64,000 bases of DNA from Pseudomonas sp. VD-NE ins (lineage in GTDB: Bacteria; Pseudomonadota; Gammaproteobacteria; Pseudomonadales; Pseudomonadaceae): NCBI RefSeq assembly GCF_031882575.1, contig NZ_CP134772.1, positions 2,809,001 through 2,873,000 on the forward strand. Direction: 5' to 3'. The notes below the pieces were generated by a model. It worked only from the letters and a program-made list of their open reading frames with translations, was not told the origin of the DNA and did not search any database. Position numbers and translations under genes: made by a program. Shown piece by piece: positions 28,056 to 38,034 of this stretch (position 1 is the stretch's first letter; every line of letters begins with the position of its first letter).

Positions 28056-28071
28056 GTCTCTATTTAGAGAT
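28056..28071. promoter_or_regulatory. Candidate upstream activator site 2
   Basis: GTCTCTATTTAGAGAT, differing at few positions from site 1, ends one base before the stop codon of the activator gene. The pair is 144 bases apart, centre to centre. Confidence 0.6.
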
Positions 28072-29478
28072 TCAGGCGATTCCCAGCGCCACCATTTTCT
28101 TGTACAACGTCGAACGCCCAAGCCCCAACCGAGCCGCCGCTTCCGGCACGTTCCCCGCACATTGCGCAAGAGCCGCCTGAATCAGTTGTCGATCAAACCG
28201 CTCCCGCGCCTGAGCAAAAGTCTCGTCAGCCAGCGCCTCCATCGTCGGCAGCGAGGCACGCTCAACCGGCGTCAACGTGCCAATCGCCGCACGAATATCC
28301 TGCTCGGTCAGCATCAAGTCATCACTGAGCAACGCCGCCCGTTCCAGCACATTGCGTAGCTCGCGAATGTTTCCCGGCCAGGCGTGCTGCCCGAGCAACG
28401 CCAGTGCATCACGGTGCAGCTCGTGCTGACTGCGCAGCTCTTCCAGAATCGCTTCGCTGAGTGCCGGCAGATCATCAAGACGTTCACGCAATGGTGGCAC
28501 CTGAATCGGCAACACATTCAGGCGATAGTACAAATCGGCGCGGAACTCTCCACGTTTGATCGCCGCTTGCAGATCGGTCGAGGTGGCGGCAATCACGCGC
28601 ACATCGCTCTGAATCACCTCGTTTGAGCCGACCGGCTCGAACTCCTTTTCCTGCAACACGCGCAGCAGTTTGCTCTGCAAGGGCAGCGGCATGTCGCCAA
28701 TTTCGTCGAGAAACAACGTGCCGCCCTGAGCGATCTGCAACTTGCCGGTGCGGCCCTTGCGGTCGGCGCCGGTGAACGCGCCCGGTGCCGTGCCAAAAAA
28801 TTCCGCCTCCAGCAGTGCCTCGGGAATCGCCGCGCTGTTGATGCTGACGAATGCTTTGTGTGCTCGTGGTGAGGCGCTGTGTATGGCCTGGGCCAGCAAT
28901 TCTTTGCCGGTGCCGGTTTCGCCAAGCAGCAACACCGGTGACTCGGCGCTGGCACTGCGCCGGGCACGGCGTTTGACTTCAAGGCTGGCGGCGCTGGTGC
29001 CGATGAAATGGGCGAAGTTGTATTTGGTCTGTCGGGCGCGCAGCAGAGAACGGGTCGAGGCCAGTTCTTCCTGCATGCTCAAGTAGCGTTTGAGCATCGG
29101 CGACAACGTGCGCAACTCGTCGAACAGGGCAAATCCGATCGCGCCGATCACCGTGCCGGCGTCATCGTGAATCGGCAGGCGCATCACCACCAAAGGCTCT
29201 TTCGGGGTGTCCTGCATGTCCAGAAGAATGGGCCGACCGGTACGCACCACCTCGCGCAACAGACTGCCGGGGATCACGCTTTCACAGGGCTTGCCGATGG
29301 CGCTTGCCGCCGATTCAAGACCGAAACGCCGGGCGTAGCGCTCGTTCATCCAGACGATGTTGGCATCGCGGTCGACAATCACCGTGCCTTCGCTGGATTG
29401 CTCGATGATCTCGAACAGCGAACGGATCGCCAGGGTGCGCACCCGTTGGTAGTCCTTGAGGCTTTCGGTGGTGTTCAT
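28072..29478 (-). CDS. Sigma-54-dependent transcriptional activator (PAS-AAA+-Fis)
   Basis: 468 aa. A PAS-like sensor (about residues 20-130, STVIV-like [21 protein letters not shown]) precedes an AAA+ sigma-54 interaction domain with Walker A GETGTGKE (about 183), the sigma-54 contact GAFTGA (about 227), Walker [13 protein letters not shown] and the arginine finger region [25 protein letters not shown] Fis-type helix-turn-helix ([21 protein letters not shown]) ends the chain. The start at 29478 (MNTTES) is chosen because the frame further upstream reads a REPIN. It lies upstream of the ketone-body operon and presumably activates it in response to 3-hydroxybutyrate or acetoacetate. Confidence 0.92.
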   Translation of the reverse strand: MNTTESLKDYQRVRTLAIRSLFEIIEQSSEGTVIVDRDANIVWMNERYARRFGLESAASAIGKPCESVIPGSLLREVVRTGRPILLDMQDTPKEPLVVMRLPIHDDAGTVIGAIGFALFDELRTLSPMLKRYLSMQEELASTRSLLRARQTKYNFAHFIGTSAASLEVKRRARRSASAESPVLLLGETGTGKELLAQAIHSASPRAHKAFVSINSAAIPEALLEAEFFGTAPGAFTGADRKGRTGKLQIAQGGTLFLDEIGDMPLPLQSKLLRVLQEKEFEPVGSNEVIQSDVRVIAATSTDLQAAIKRGEFRADLYYRLNVLPIQVPPLRERLDDLPALSEAILEELRSQHELHRDALALLGQHAWPGNIRELRNVLERAALLSDDLMLTEQDIRAAIGTLTPVERASLPTMEALADETFAQARERFDRQLIQAALAQCAGNVPEAAARLGLGRSTLYKKMVALGIA

Positions 29479-29516
29479 CTGGCGGCTGGTCCGGATTTTG
29501 AGTTGTTGATGCGGGC

Positions 29517-29612
29517 ATCTTCGCTGGCAAGCCAGCTCCCACAGGGTTCTCGGTCGTCTACACATAGCGTGGACGCCGCAGCCCCTTGTGGGAGCTGGCT
29601 TGCCAGCGATGG
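29517..29612. repeat. REPIN (TCGCTGGCAAGCCAGC subtype)
   Basis: Arms at 29517-29546 and 29583-29612 are reverse complements, as at 18104-18206. It lies between the activator gene and yejF, and its left arm lies in the 5' leader of the activator gene. Confidence 0.93.
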
Positions 29613-29647
29613 CCGCGACTCGGTTCCAAGTCGATCCCCGATTATGC

Positions 29648-31228
29648 CTACCCCGGATGCGCCGCCGCCAACAGCTCTTTGGTGTACGGATGCTGCGGCG
29701 CATCGAACACCTCATGACTGGCGCCACGCTCGACCACTTTGCCGTCCTTGATCACGATCATGTCGTGGGCCAGCGCGCGCACCACCGCCAGGTCATGGCT
29801 GATGAACAGATAGGTCAAACCGTGTTTTTCCTGAAGCTGACGGAGCAGGGCGACCACTTGTTTTTGCACCGTACGATCCAGCGCTGAAGTCGGCTCGTCG
29901 AGCAGGATTAGCGCCGGTTTCAACACCAGTGCCCGGGCGATGGCGATGCGCTGGCGCTGGCCACCGGAAAACTCGTGGGGATAGCGATGGCGACTTTGCG
30001 GATCAAGGCCGACTTCTTTCAGTACGCGGATCACTTGCTCATCGCATTCATCAGCCGTCGACTCGCAATGCACTTCCAGGCCTTCGCTGATGATCTGCGC
30101 GACTGACATGCGCGGGCTGAGGCTGCCAAACGGATCCTGAAACACCACCTGCATCTGTCGACGCCAGGGGCGCATCTGTTTCTGATTGAGGCCGTCAAGT
30201 GCCTCGCCCTGAAAACGTATGCTGCCTTCGGAGTCGAGCAAACGCAGGATCGCCTGGCCCAGCGTCGACTTGCCGGAACCGGATTCACCGACGATGCCCA
30301 GCGTCTTGCCACGCTGGATACTCAGGCTGATGCCGTCCACCGCCCGCAGGTATTGCTTGCGCTGGAACAGACCGCCGCCGACGACAAACTCAACCTTCAG
30401 ATCATCGACCTCCAGCACGTTTTCGCGCTCATCGCGGGGCAGGGCTTCGCCTTCGGGCTCGGCGTTGAGCAGCACGCAGCTGTAAGGATGCTTCGGCTCG
30501 GTAAACAGGGTTTCGCACGGTGCCTGTTCGACGATCTCGCCGGCCTTCATCACGCACACGCGCTGGGCAATGCTGCGCACCAGATTGAGATCGTGGCTGA
30601 TCAGCAGCAGCGACATGCCCAGGCGTTGCTGCAGGGATTTGAGCAGCAGCAGGATCTTGCGCTGCACCGTCACATCGAGCGCCGTGGTCGGTTCGTCGGC
30701 GATCAACAGCTCTGGTTCGCAGGCCAGGGCCATGGCGATCATCACCCGTTGCCGTTGGCCGCCGGAGAGTTGATGCGGGTAAGCCTTGAGTCGCTCTTTG
30801 GGTTTCTGGATACCCACCAGTCCCAGCAGTTCGAGGATCCGCGCCTGCGCCGCTTTGCCGCCGAGGCCACGGTGCAGCAGCAAGGTTTCGCCGATCTGCT
30901 TTTCAATGGTGTGCAGCGGATTGAGCGAGGTCATCGGCTCCTGAAAAATCATGGCGATGCGGTTGCCACGCAGTTCGCGCAAGACCTTGGGATCGGCACC
31001 GATCAATTCCTGTCCGCGATAGCGAATGCTGCCAGTGGTTTGCGCTTCGCTTTGCGGCAGCAATTGCAGAATCGAATGGGCGGTCACCGATTTGCCCGAG
31101 CCCGACTCGCCAACCAGCGCCAGACACTCGCCGGGGCGGATGTTCAGGCACAGATCACGCACCACGGCCTGGCCGTGGAAGGCAACGTTGAGGTTACGGA
31201 TTTCAATCAGGTTGTCAGTCATGGCCAC
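29648..31228 (-). CDS. yejF: Oligopeptide ABC transporter ATP-binding protein YejF
   Basis: 526 aa with two fused ATPase domains. Each has Walker A (GESGSGKSV near residue 36; GESGSGKST near residue 313), signature ([15 protein letters not shown] and [15 protein letters not shown]) and Walker B plus H-loop. Two OPP-type C-terminal extensions are present. The double-ATPase layout with YejA/B/E upstream is characteristic of the Yej peptide importer. Its stop lies downstream of everything else in the operon, 4 bases after yejE. Confidence 0.95.
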   Translation of the reverse strand: MAMTDNLIEIRNLNVAFHGQAVVRDLCLNIRPGECLALVGESGSGKSVTAHSILQLLPQSEAQTTGSIRYRGQELIGADPKVLRELRGNRIAMIFQEPMTSLNPLHTIEKQIGETLLLHRGLGGKAAQARILELLGLVGIQKPKERLKAYPHQLSGGQRQRVMIAMALACEPELLIADEPTTALDVTVQRKILLLLKSLQQRLGMSLLLISHDLNLVRSIAQRVCVMKAGEIVEQAPCETLFTEPKHPYSCVLLNAEPEGEALPRDERENVLEVDDLKVEFVVGGGLFQRKQYLRAVDGISLSIQRGKTLGIVGESGSGKSTLGQAILRLLDSEGSIRFQGEALDGLNQKQMRPWRRQMQVVFQDPFGSLSPRMSVAQIISEGLEVHCESTADECDEQVIRVLKEVGLDPQSRHRYPHEFSGGQRQRIAIARALVLKPALILLDEPTSALDRTVQKQVVALLRQLQEKHGLTYLFISHDLAVVRALAHDMIVIKDGKVVERGASHEVFDAPQHPYTKELLAAAHPG

Positions 31229-31231
31229 GCT

Positions 31232-32254
31232 TCAGGATCGAGGGTCGAACGCGTCACGCAACGCTTCGCCGATGAACACCAATAAAGAAAGGATCAGCGC
31301 CAGGGTGAAAAACGCCGTCAACCCGAGCCACGGAGCTTGCAGATTCTGTTTGCCCTGACCGATCAACTCACCCAGCGAGGCGCTGCCGGCGGGCATGCCG
31401 AAACCGAGGAAATCCAGTGCGGTGAGGGTGGAAATCGCCCCGGTCAGAATGAACGGCAAATAGCTGAGTGTCGCGTTCATGGCGTTGGGCAGAATGTGCC
31501 GGAAAATCACCTTGCGATCGCTCAGGCCCAGCGCGCGGGCGGCTTTGACGTACTCCAGGTTGCGTCCGCGCAGGAACTCGGCGCGCACCACATCCACCAG
31601 TGCCAGCCATGAAAACAGCGCCATGATCCCCAGCAGCCACCAGAAATTCGGCTCGACGAAACCGGAGAGAATGATCAACAGGTACAACACCGGCAGCCCC
31701 GACCAGACTTCCAGCAAGCGTTGCCCGAGCAGGTCGACCCAACCGCCGTAATAGCCCTGCAATGCCCCGGCGGCGATGCCGATCAGGGCGCTGACAAAGG
31801 TCAGCATCAAGGCAAACAGAATCGACACCCGTGCACCGAAAATCACCCGCGCGAGCACGTCTCGCGCCTGATCGTCAGTGCCCAGCCAGTTGACCGACGT
31901 AGGCGGGCTCGGTGCCGGTTTGTTGAGGTCGTAGTTCGGCGTGTCGTCACTGAATGGAATCGGCGGGAACAGCAGCCAGCCACCGTCCTTGCGAATCAGG
32001 TTCTGCACATAGTCGCTGCGATAATCGGCCTGGAACGGCAGTTGTCCGCCGAACTCCTGCTCGGTGTGGCGCTTGAGTACCGGGAAGTACCATTGGCCCT
32101 GATAACTGACGACCAAGGGCTTGTCATTGGCAATCAATTCACCGCCCAGTGTCACCACGAACAGGCCGATAAACAGCCACAGCGACCACCAGCCACGGCG
32201 GTTTCTCTTGAAGCGCTCGAAGCGCCGACGACCCAGAGGCGAGAGCTTGAACAT
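31232..32254 (-). CDS. yejE: Oligopeptide ABC transporter permease YejE
   Basis: 340-aa permease. Start at 32254 ([23 protein letters not shown]), with an N-terminal membrane segment and a long periplasmic loop containing NWLGTDDQARDVLARVIFGARVS, then the permease core and EAA loop (ARALGLSDRKVIFRHILPNAMN). The ATG overlaps the yejB stop. Partner of YejB. Confidence 0.94.
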   Translation of the reverse strand: MFKLSPLGRRRFERFKRNRRGWWSLWLFIGLFVVTLGGELIANDKPLVVSYQGQWYFPVLKRHTEQEFGGQLPFQADYRSDYVQNLIRKDGGWLLFPPIPFSDDTPNYDLNKPAPSPPTSVNWLGTDDQARDVLARVIFGARVSILFALMLTFVSALIGIAAGALQGYYGGWVDLLGQRLLEVWSGLPVLYLLIILSGFVEPNFWWLLGIMALFSWLALVDVVRAEFLRGRNLEYVKAARALGLSDRKVIFRHILPNAMNATLSYLPFILTGAISTLTALDFLGFGMPAGSASLGELIGQGKQNLQAPWLGLTAFFTLALILSLLVFIGEALRDAFDPRS

Positions 32255-33315
32255 CAGGCATTCCTCGCGGCGAAGTCGATGCGTGGATCGACCAGCGTGT
32301 AACACAGATCCCCCACCAGTTTTATCAGCAGGCCGAAGAGGGTAAAGATGAACAATGAACCAAACACCACCGGGTAATCCCGCGAAACCGCGGCTTCGTA
32401 GCTCATGCGCCCGAGGCCGTCGAGAGAGAAGATCACTTCAATCAGCAAGGAACCGGCGAAGAACACACTGATGAATGCCTGCGGAATGCCCGACACCACC
32501 AGCAGCATCGCGTTGCGGAACACATGGCCATACAGCACGCGACGTTCGCTCAGGCCTTTGGCGCGCGCGGTCACCACGTACTGGCGAGTGATTTCATTGA
32601 GAAACGAGTTTTTCGTCAGGATCGTCAGCGTGGCGAAACCACCAATCACCAGCGCCGTCACCGGCAGCACCAGGTGCCAGAAGTAGTCGGCAATCTTGCC
32701 GAGGGTCGACAGCGATTCGAAGTTGTCCGACACCAGCCCGCGCACCGGAAACCAGTTCAGCGAGGTGCCGCCGGCAAACACAACGATCAGGAACATCGCA
32801 AACAGAAACGCCGGCATCGCGTAGCCGATGATGATCGCTGTGCTGCTCCAGATATCGAAATGACTGCCATGGTGCACGGCCTTGCGGATTCCCAGCGGGA
32901 TCGACACCAGATAAGTGATCAGCGTCGCCCACAATCCGAGGGAAATGGTCACCGGCATTTTTTCCAGGATCAGGTCGGTGACCGTGGCGCCACGGAAGAA
33001 GCTTTTGCCGAAATCCAGTTGCGCATAGTTCTTCAACATCAGCCACAAGCGTTCGTGGGCCGGTTTGTCGAAGCCGTACTGTTTTTCGATGTCCTTGATC
33101 AGTTGCGGATCGAGGCCGCGACTGGCGCGGGAAGTGCCGCTCATGGTTTCGCTGGCACCGCCGCCGACACTGGCGCCGCCGATCCCTTGCAGGTGGGCGA
33201 TGGCCTGTTCCACCGGGCCACCGGGCGCGGCCTGGATGATCACGAAATTGACCAGCAGAATGATCACCAGCGTCGGGATGATCAGCAGCAGACGCCGCAG
33301 TATGTAACCCCACAT
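32254..33315 (-). CDS. yejB: Oligopeptide ABC transporter permease YejB
   Basis: 353-aa permease ([25 protein letters not shown]). DppB-type core with [21 protein letters not shown] and the EAA loop [22 protein letters not shown]. It overlaps yejA and yejE by one base each, showing tight coupling. Confidence 0.94.
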   Translation of the reverse strand: MWGYILRRLLLIIPTLVIILLVNFVIIQAAPGGPVEQAIAHLQGIGGASVGGGASETMSGTSRASRGLDPQLIKDIEKQYGFDKPAHERLWLMLKNYAQLDFGKSFFRGATVTDLILEKMPVTISLGLWATLITYLVSIPLGIRKAVHHGSHFDIWSSTAIIIGYAMPAFLFAMFLIVVFAGGTSLNWFPVRGLVSDNFESLSTLGKIADYFWHLVLPVTALVIGGFATLTILTKNSFLNEITRQYVVTARAKGLSERRVLYGHVFRNAMLLVVSGIPQAFISVFFAGSLLIEVIFSLDGLGRMSYEAAVSRDYPVVFGSLFIFTLFGLLIKLVGDLCYTLVDPRIDFAARNA

Positions 33316-35183
33316 CAGTGCGGCCCTCCGGGTCTGCCACGGGCGATTTTCTCGGCGGTCATCTGCTGATTGGTCAGCGGGGTGCTGCTGATTTCCCACC
33401 AGCTCTCGATGGCTTCGTCATTGCTGGCCTGCACTGACGGTATGCCGAAGCGGTTCCACCAGACAGTCGAAGTACCCGGTGGATAGTAGTTGGGAATCCA
33501 GTAGTAATTCCATTGCAGTACCCGGTCCAGGGCATGCGCGTAATGCAACATGTCCGACTGCGTGGATGCACGTATCAGGCCATTGATCAGCGTATCCACC
33601 GCCGGGTTTTTCAACGCCATGTAGTTGTTAGCGCCCGGGTCGTTGGCCGATGCGGAGGCGAAGTAATTGAGCAATTCGCCCCCCGGGGAAGTACTGACCG
33701 GATAACCGGTGACAATCATGTCGTAGTCACGGCTCATCAGGCGATTGACGTATTGCGAGGAGTCGATGCGGCGAATGTTAAGGTCGATGCCGATCTGTTT
33801 CAGCGTGCGTTTGTACGGCAGCAACAAGCGATCCATACCGTTCTGGCTGACCAGGAAGGTGAAGCTCAGCGGTTCGCCCTGGGCATTCACCAGCTGATCG
33901 CCATCCGGTTTCCAGCCCGCCTGTTCGAGCAATTCGAGGGCTTGCAGCTGCTTGTCGCGGATCAGGCCACTGCCATCGGTTTTCGGCGCTTCAAAGACTT
34001 TGCTGAAGACTTCGTCGGGAACCTGACCGCGCAGCGGTTCGAGGATTTTCAGTTCCTGCGCATCGGGCAGCTCGCTTGCCGCCAGTTGCGTGTTGGAAAA
34101 GTAGCTTTGTTGGCGGATATACATGCCGCGCATCATTTGCCGGTTGCTCCACTCGAAATCCCAGAGCATGGCCAAGGCCTGGCGCACGCGGCGATCGGCG
34201 AACATCGGTTTCTGCAGATTGAACACAAACCCTTGGGCCGACTGCGGCGCCTCAGTGGCCAGATGCGCCTTTTGCAAACGCCCATCGCTCAGCGCCGGGC
34301 TGTCGTAGCCGATTGAATAGCCGGTGGCCGAGAACTCGCGGTTGTAGTCATAAGCGCCACCGCGCAGCACTTGGCGGGCGACGTCGGTATCCCCGAAGTA
34401 CTCGATGCTGAAGTGGTCGAAGTTGTACAGGCCACGACTGACCGGCAAATCCTTGCCCCACCAGTCGGCGTTGCGCTCAAACATGATGCTGCGACCGGAA
34501 TCGACTTTGCCGACTCGATAGGGGCCGCTGCCCAAGGGCGGCTCATAACCGCCGCCACCGGCGAAGTCGCGGCTCTTCCACCAATGCTCGGGGAATACCG
34601 GCAGGGTCGCGACGTCCAGTGGCAGGGTGCGGTTTTCATTGCTCTTGAAGTCGAAGCGTACGATCAGCGGTGCTTCCACTTCGACGCCTTTGACGTCAGC
34701 AAATTGAGTGCGATAACGCAGGCTGCCCTGGGTCATCAATAAATCGTAGGAGTAACGCACGTCTTCGGCGGTAATCGCTTTGCCATCGGCGAAGCGCGCC
34801 TTGGGATTGATGAAGAACCGCAGCGACAGTCCGTCGTCCGAGCGCTCCATCTTTTGCGCGACCAGGCCATAAACGGTGTAAGGCTCATCCAGCGAACGCT
34901 GGGCCAGCGGCGAATAGAGCAAGCCATCGATCTGAGTGACGCCGATGCCCTTGTCGATATAGGGAAGGATATGGTCGAAGTGGCCGATCTCGATGGCCGA
35001 GCGGCGCATCGTCCCGCCCTTGGGCGCTTGCAGGTTGGTGTAGTCGAAATGACTGAAACCGGCAGGGTACTTGGCAGGTTCACCATAAACGGTCAACGCA
35101 TGTTGCGGTGCAGCGCTCGCCCCCGTGGCACCCATCAGCAGGGCGAGGGCGGTGAGCATCAAAGTGGGGAAAACCAGTCGCAT
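33315..35183 (-). CDS. yejA: Oligopeptide ABC transporter substrate-binding protein YejA
   Basis: 622-aa precursor: signal peptide ([18 protein letters not shown], cleavage near ASA-A at about 24). SBP_bac_5-type features include [34 protein letters not shown] and [25 protein letters not shown]. Yej systems import peptides including microcin C-type antibiotics and host antimicrobial peptides in other bacteria; the natural ligand here is unknown. First gene of the yejABEF operon. Confidence 0.94.
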   Translation of the reverse strand: MRLVFPTLMLTALALLMGATGASAAPQHALTVYGEPAKYPAGFSHFDYTNLQAPKGGTMRRSAIEIGHFDHILPYIDKGIGVTQIDGLLYSPLAQRSLDEPYTVYGLVAQKMERSDDGLSLRFFINPKARFADGKAITAEDVRYSYDLLMTQGSLRYRTQFADVKGVEVEAPLIVRFDFKSNENRTLPLDVATLPVFPEHWWKSRDFAGGGGYEPPLGSGPYRVGKVDSGRSIMFERNADWWGKDLPVSRGLYNFDHFSIEYFGDTDVARQVLRGGAYDYNREFSATGYSIGYDSPALSDGRLQKAHLATEAPQSAQGFVFNLQKPMFADRRVRQALAMLWDFEWSNRQMMRGMYIRQQSYFSNTQLAASELPDAQELKILEPLRGQVPDEVFSKVFEAPKTDGSGLIRDKQLQALELLEQAGWKPDGDQLVNAQGEPLSFTFLVSQNGMDRLLLPYKRTLKQIGIDLNIRRIDSSQYVNRLMSRDYDMIVTGYPVSTSPGGELLNYFASASANDPGANNYMALKNPAVDTLINGLIRASTQSDMLHYAHALDRVLQWNYYWIPNYYPPGTSTVWWNRFGIPSVQASNDEAIESWWEISSTPLTNQQMTAEKIARGRPGGPH

Positions 35184-35269
35184 TGTCAGCCTTGGAACCG
35201 GGAAATCGATATGCGCAAGTTGTACGCGAGAGGCGCGTCAGTCGCCAGCCGTATATGTAACTGAAACAC

Positions 35270-35296
35270 AACGGCCCACCAGAAGGCGGGCCGTTG
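35270..35296 (-). terminator. Hairpin terminator after the parvulin gene
   Basis: AACGGCCC and GGGCCGTT arms (35270-35277 and 35289-35296) with a short loop, followed on the minus strand by TGTGTTT. It lies between the parvulin stop and yejA and would separate the two units. Confidence 0.5.
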
Positions 35297-35316
35297 GCAA
35301 GCAATCAGGCGTCGGA

Positions 35317-35598
35317 TCAATCCTGACGGCTAGTGACTTCAAGCAGGTGGTAACCGAACTGGGTTTTCACCGGACCTTGCACGACATTGATCGGTGCGCT
35401 GAAGACCACGGTATCGAATTCCTTGACCATCTGGCCAGGACCGAACGAACCCAGATCACCGCCCTGACGGCTCGATGGGCAGGTGGAGTTGGCTTTGGCG
35501 ACTTCGGCGAAATCAGCGCCGCCTTCGATCTGGGCCTTGAGTTCGTTGCACTTGTCTTCGCTGGAAACCAGGATGTGGCGGGCAGTGGCTTTAGCCAT
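35317..35598 (-). CDS. ppiC: Parvulin-type peptidyl-prolyl isomerase (PpiC) 2
   Basis: 93-aa parvulin: ATARHILVSSEDKCNELK at the N-terminus, NSTCPSSRQGGDLGSFGPGQMV centrally and TQFGYHLLEVTSRQD at the end. GGAGAG precedes the ATG at 35598. No signal peptide, so cytoplasmic. It is a paralogue of the gene at 19290 (about half the residues are shared) and closer to E. coli PpiC. Confidence 0.94.
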   Translation of the reverse strand: MAKATARHILVSSEDKCNELKAQIEGGADFAEVAKANSTCPSSRQGGDLGSFGPGQMVKEFDTVVFSAPINVVQGPVKTQFGYHLLEVTSRQD

Positions 35599-35695
35599 GG
35601 GGAAACTCTCCAATCTATTTCAGTAAAGTGTGGAGCCTACCGGATTCAGTGGGCGAATTCTCGGCAAAGTTCCGTTCAGTGGTCCGTGGCTTTGA

Positions 35696-36565
35696 TCAGA
35701 GATTCGCGGCTCGCAGACGTTCAGCATGTTCGACATACAGTTCAACCGGGTCGGGCTGGGCGGTGACTGTGCGGGGCGTGCGACGCAGGCTGCCCAGATG
35801 ATCCAGCGGATAGTCGGAGCGGATCACCTGCCCCAAGTGCGAACTGAAGCGGCCGACGAAACCGTCGTTCTGCTGCGTCTCGGTCATGAAGTATTGCGAT
35901 AGCGCTTGGCAAATGTCCTGGGTCGGATCGAGTGTCAACGGACTGTTTGTCGGTACGACGCCGCTCCACGAGTAGTAACGAACGCCGTTGACCTGTTCTG
36001 GCCCGTGTCCGCCCCAGGTGGCAGGCAGTCCCTGTGGAAACTTGTCGTTGAAACTGCCGACCCCTTCGGTCGTCAGCGCATTGAGCGCCGCCAGCGCGTT
36101 CTGCGGCAACGTCAAACTGCCACTGAGCAATGAAAGAAAGTTGGCAAACAGCGTTGCCACATTGTGCGCAACCGCTTCCGGCAGTCGTCCGGGTACCAGC
36201 GCCTTGCGCAGAAAGTCCGCCAGTTCCGAGCCGTGGTTCGGGCCGCTGACAGATGTCACCGAGGCGACGGTGTGTGGCGCGAGCGCCGCAGCGTATCGAG
36301 CCGCCAATGCTCCCTGGCTGTGGCCGATGAGGTTGACTTTGTCGGCACCTGTACCTCGCAGGACACGATCAATCTGTGCGAGCAGTTGCTCACCCCGTGC
36401 TTCATTTTTATGGGTGGCAGACAGATGTGGAACAAATACCCGGCTCCCGGCTGTTTTCAAAGCGTCTTTTACGTCATGGAACAGCTCGAAATGACCGATA
36501 CGCTCGAATCCGAACAGGCCGTGCACTAACAGGACGGGATAGCGAGTTGAAGCATTCCGTTGCAT
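35696..36565 (-). CDS. Family I-type triacylglycerol lipase lacking a signal peptide
   Basis: 289-aa alpha/beta hydrolase. YPVLLVHGLFGFERIG is the oxyanion region, GHSQG holds the nucleophile Ser83, and NDGFVGRFSSHLGQVI...DHLGSL supplies the catalytic Asp and His in the arrangement of Pseudomonas family I lipases. Those are normally secreted with a signal peptide and need a foldase, but this protein starts at the oxyanion strand with MQRNASTRYPVLLVHG, has no signal sequence and no lif gene alongside. The AAGGTAAGAAC before 36565 supports this start. An intracellular or signal-less secreted esterase/lipase is likely. Confidence 0.85.
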   Translation of the reverse strand: MQRNASTRYPVLLVHGLFGFERIGHFELFHDVKDALKTAGSRVFVPHLSATHKNEARGEQLLAQIDRVLRGTGADKVNLIGHSQGALAARYAAALAPHTVASVTSVSGPNHGSELADFLRKALVPGRLPEAVAHNVATLFANFLSLLSGSLTLPQNALAALNALTTEGVGSFNDKFPQGLPATWGGHGPEQVNGVRYYSWSGVVPTNSPLTLDPTQDICQALSQYFMTETQQNDGFVGRFSSHLGQVIRSDYPLDHLGSLRRTPRTVTAQPDPVELYVEHAERLRAANL

Positions 36566-36900
36566 GTTCTTACCTTTTTCACAGAAGTTCATCGGGGAAT
36601 AAGGAGGTCACTCTAAAACACTCATCCTGTTGAAGAAGTAAGAAGCGGCTTCTCTTGGCCGTTGAATCTGGACTAGTGGCTGTACGAATTTTCAGATACT
36701 TATGAAATCCGTTTCGGAAGTTGCAGCCATCTTTCGCTTGATTGATGGCGGCGGCGTGCAGTTTGCCTACTCAGTGCGATGCTTTTGCCGGATACCCGCG
36801 GTGGATGGGGCTGACATCGAAAATGTGAGGGATCGCGTTCAATGTTGGCTGTCGACGCCGTCCATGAGTGCGGCGTTATTTCCAAGGAATGGAATCACTA
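36566..36900. other. Gene-free stretch between divergent genes
   Basis: No convincing short gene. The bases just before 36901 hold AAGGAATGGAA as ribosome binding site for the next gene. Promoters for both divergent genes must lie here, but no clear consensus was seen. Confidence 0.4.
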
Positions 36901-37980
36901 ATGAACACGCACGAAGTCGAGTTTTGCTACCGGATGCGCCATCCCGTCAGTTCTTGTGAATCGAACGAACTGCTGCCAGCGGCAACCGTTGATTGTCTGG
37001 AGGGTGCGGTACTTGATCCTTCACTGGGCAAGGTCGTTGTCCGTATCGCGCCTTATTCAGGCATGGCCTGTGGCGATCAGATTCAGTTGATCTGGGACGG
37101 TCTGGATATAGAAGGCTTCGCTTATCAACACGAGATGATTCGCTTTGTCAGCGAAGCCCAGGTTGGCAAGGATGTCGTCTTTGTTATCAAAGGCATGCAT
37201 ATCGCAGCGCTGGATGGTGGCTCGCTGGAGGTCTACTGGAATCTGCTCAGTGCGAGGGCGTCCGGCCCCGCGTTATCTGCGCGCGTGCAATTGTCTGTGG
37301 GGGATACGCGGCCGCTATTGCTGGCTCCGATTGTCGAGGGGGCTATCGGTGGCACGCTGGACCCGGCGCGGGTGACGGACGGCACGCTGATTATGCTCCA
37401 GCCTTACGCTCGAATGGCGGCGGGAGACCGGGTTACGTTGCTATGGGGGGCAAACGCATTGCCTGCAACGTTCAGCGACAGCTTGAAGGTCGAAGCCTTC
37501 GCTGTTGCGGATGTGCTGTCGTTCTGGGTCGACGGGGCGCACATAGCCGCACATCTCGGTGGCGAGGTGATGGTGCGCTACCTTGTCGAACAAGCCGGCG
37601 GGGTGGTTCGGGAATCCGAGACGGCAAGAATTCTCGTCACGCCATTATTGCGTGGTGAGCTGGACGCTCCAGACGTGCTTGAAGCCGAAGATAACGTGCT
37701 GCTCAACGAAAACTCGATCGAAGGTGTCACCATCGTGATCGGCAATGCTCAGACCCAGGAAGGTGAGTTGGTGTATCTCAAGTGTGACGGGGATCTTTTC
37801 AATCACCGGGATGACCGGGAAATCACTCGGGAGACGGCGGGAAAGCCGCTGATCTTTATTGTGCCGCACCGGTTCTGGCGAGAGCACCATGGCACAACCG
37901 TACGTGTGGCTTATACGGTTGAACGTCAGGACGATGTCAGCCAGGAATCGGCGGTAGTGCAGTTACGAGTGGAGGCATAG
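36901..37980 (+). CDS. Protein of unknown function with three tandem beta-type repeats
   Basis: 359 aa from ATG 36901 (MNTHEVEFCYRMRHPVS). Three repeats of about 105-115 residues span about 25-130, 135-240 and 245-355. Repeats one and two share LDPxxxxxxxxxIxPYxxMxxGDxxxLxW, then F.V...HIAA..GG...V.Y; the third is degenerate. They resemble Ig-like repeats of large pseudomonad surface proteins, but there is no signal peptide or anchor. No function is proposed. It is divergent to the lipase gene and convergent with the DAHP synthase gene. Confidence 0.75.
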   Translation: MNTHEVEFCYRMRHPVSSCESNELLPAATVDCLEGAVLDPSLGKVVVRIAPYSGMACGDQIQLIWDGLDIEGFAYQHEMIRFVSEAQVGKDVVFVIKGMHIAALDGGSLEVYWNLLSARASGPALSARVQLSVGDTRPLLLAPIVEGAIGGTLDPARVTDGTLIMLQPYARMAAGDRVTLLWGANALPATFSDSLKVEAFAVADVLSFWVDGAHIAAHLGGEVMVRYLVEQAGGVVRESETARILVTPLLRGELDAPDVLEAEDNVLLNENSIEGVTIVIGNAQTQEGELVYLKCDGDLFNHRDDREITRETAGKPLIFIVPHRFWREHHGTTVRVAYTVERQDDVSQESAVVQLRVEA

Positions 37981-37995
37981 CGGTAATGGGCTGAA

Positions 37996-38022
37996 CCCTC
38001 CGGTTTTCATGAGTCCGGAGGG
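37996..38022. terminator. Hairpin between convergent genes, possible bidirectional terminator
   Basis: CCCTCCGG (37996-38003) and CCGGAGGG (38015-38022) form an 8-bp stem with an 11-base loop, 16 bases after one stop and 13 before the other. No strong T-run on either side, so weak as an intrinsic terminator. Confidence 0.4.
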
Positions 38023-38034
38023 CAGGCCTTGCTG

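Noticed and set aside
29479..29727. N-terminal extension of the sigma-54 activator
   Set aside because: The extra 83 residues read antisense of yejF and a REPIN, and are unlike any PAS activator N-terminus.
36702..36959. 85-codon plus-strand frame before the three-repeat gene
   Set aside because: It overlaps the start of the real gene in another frame, has no ribosome binding site and no similarity that I recognise.
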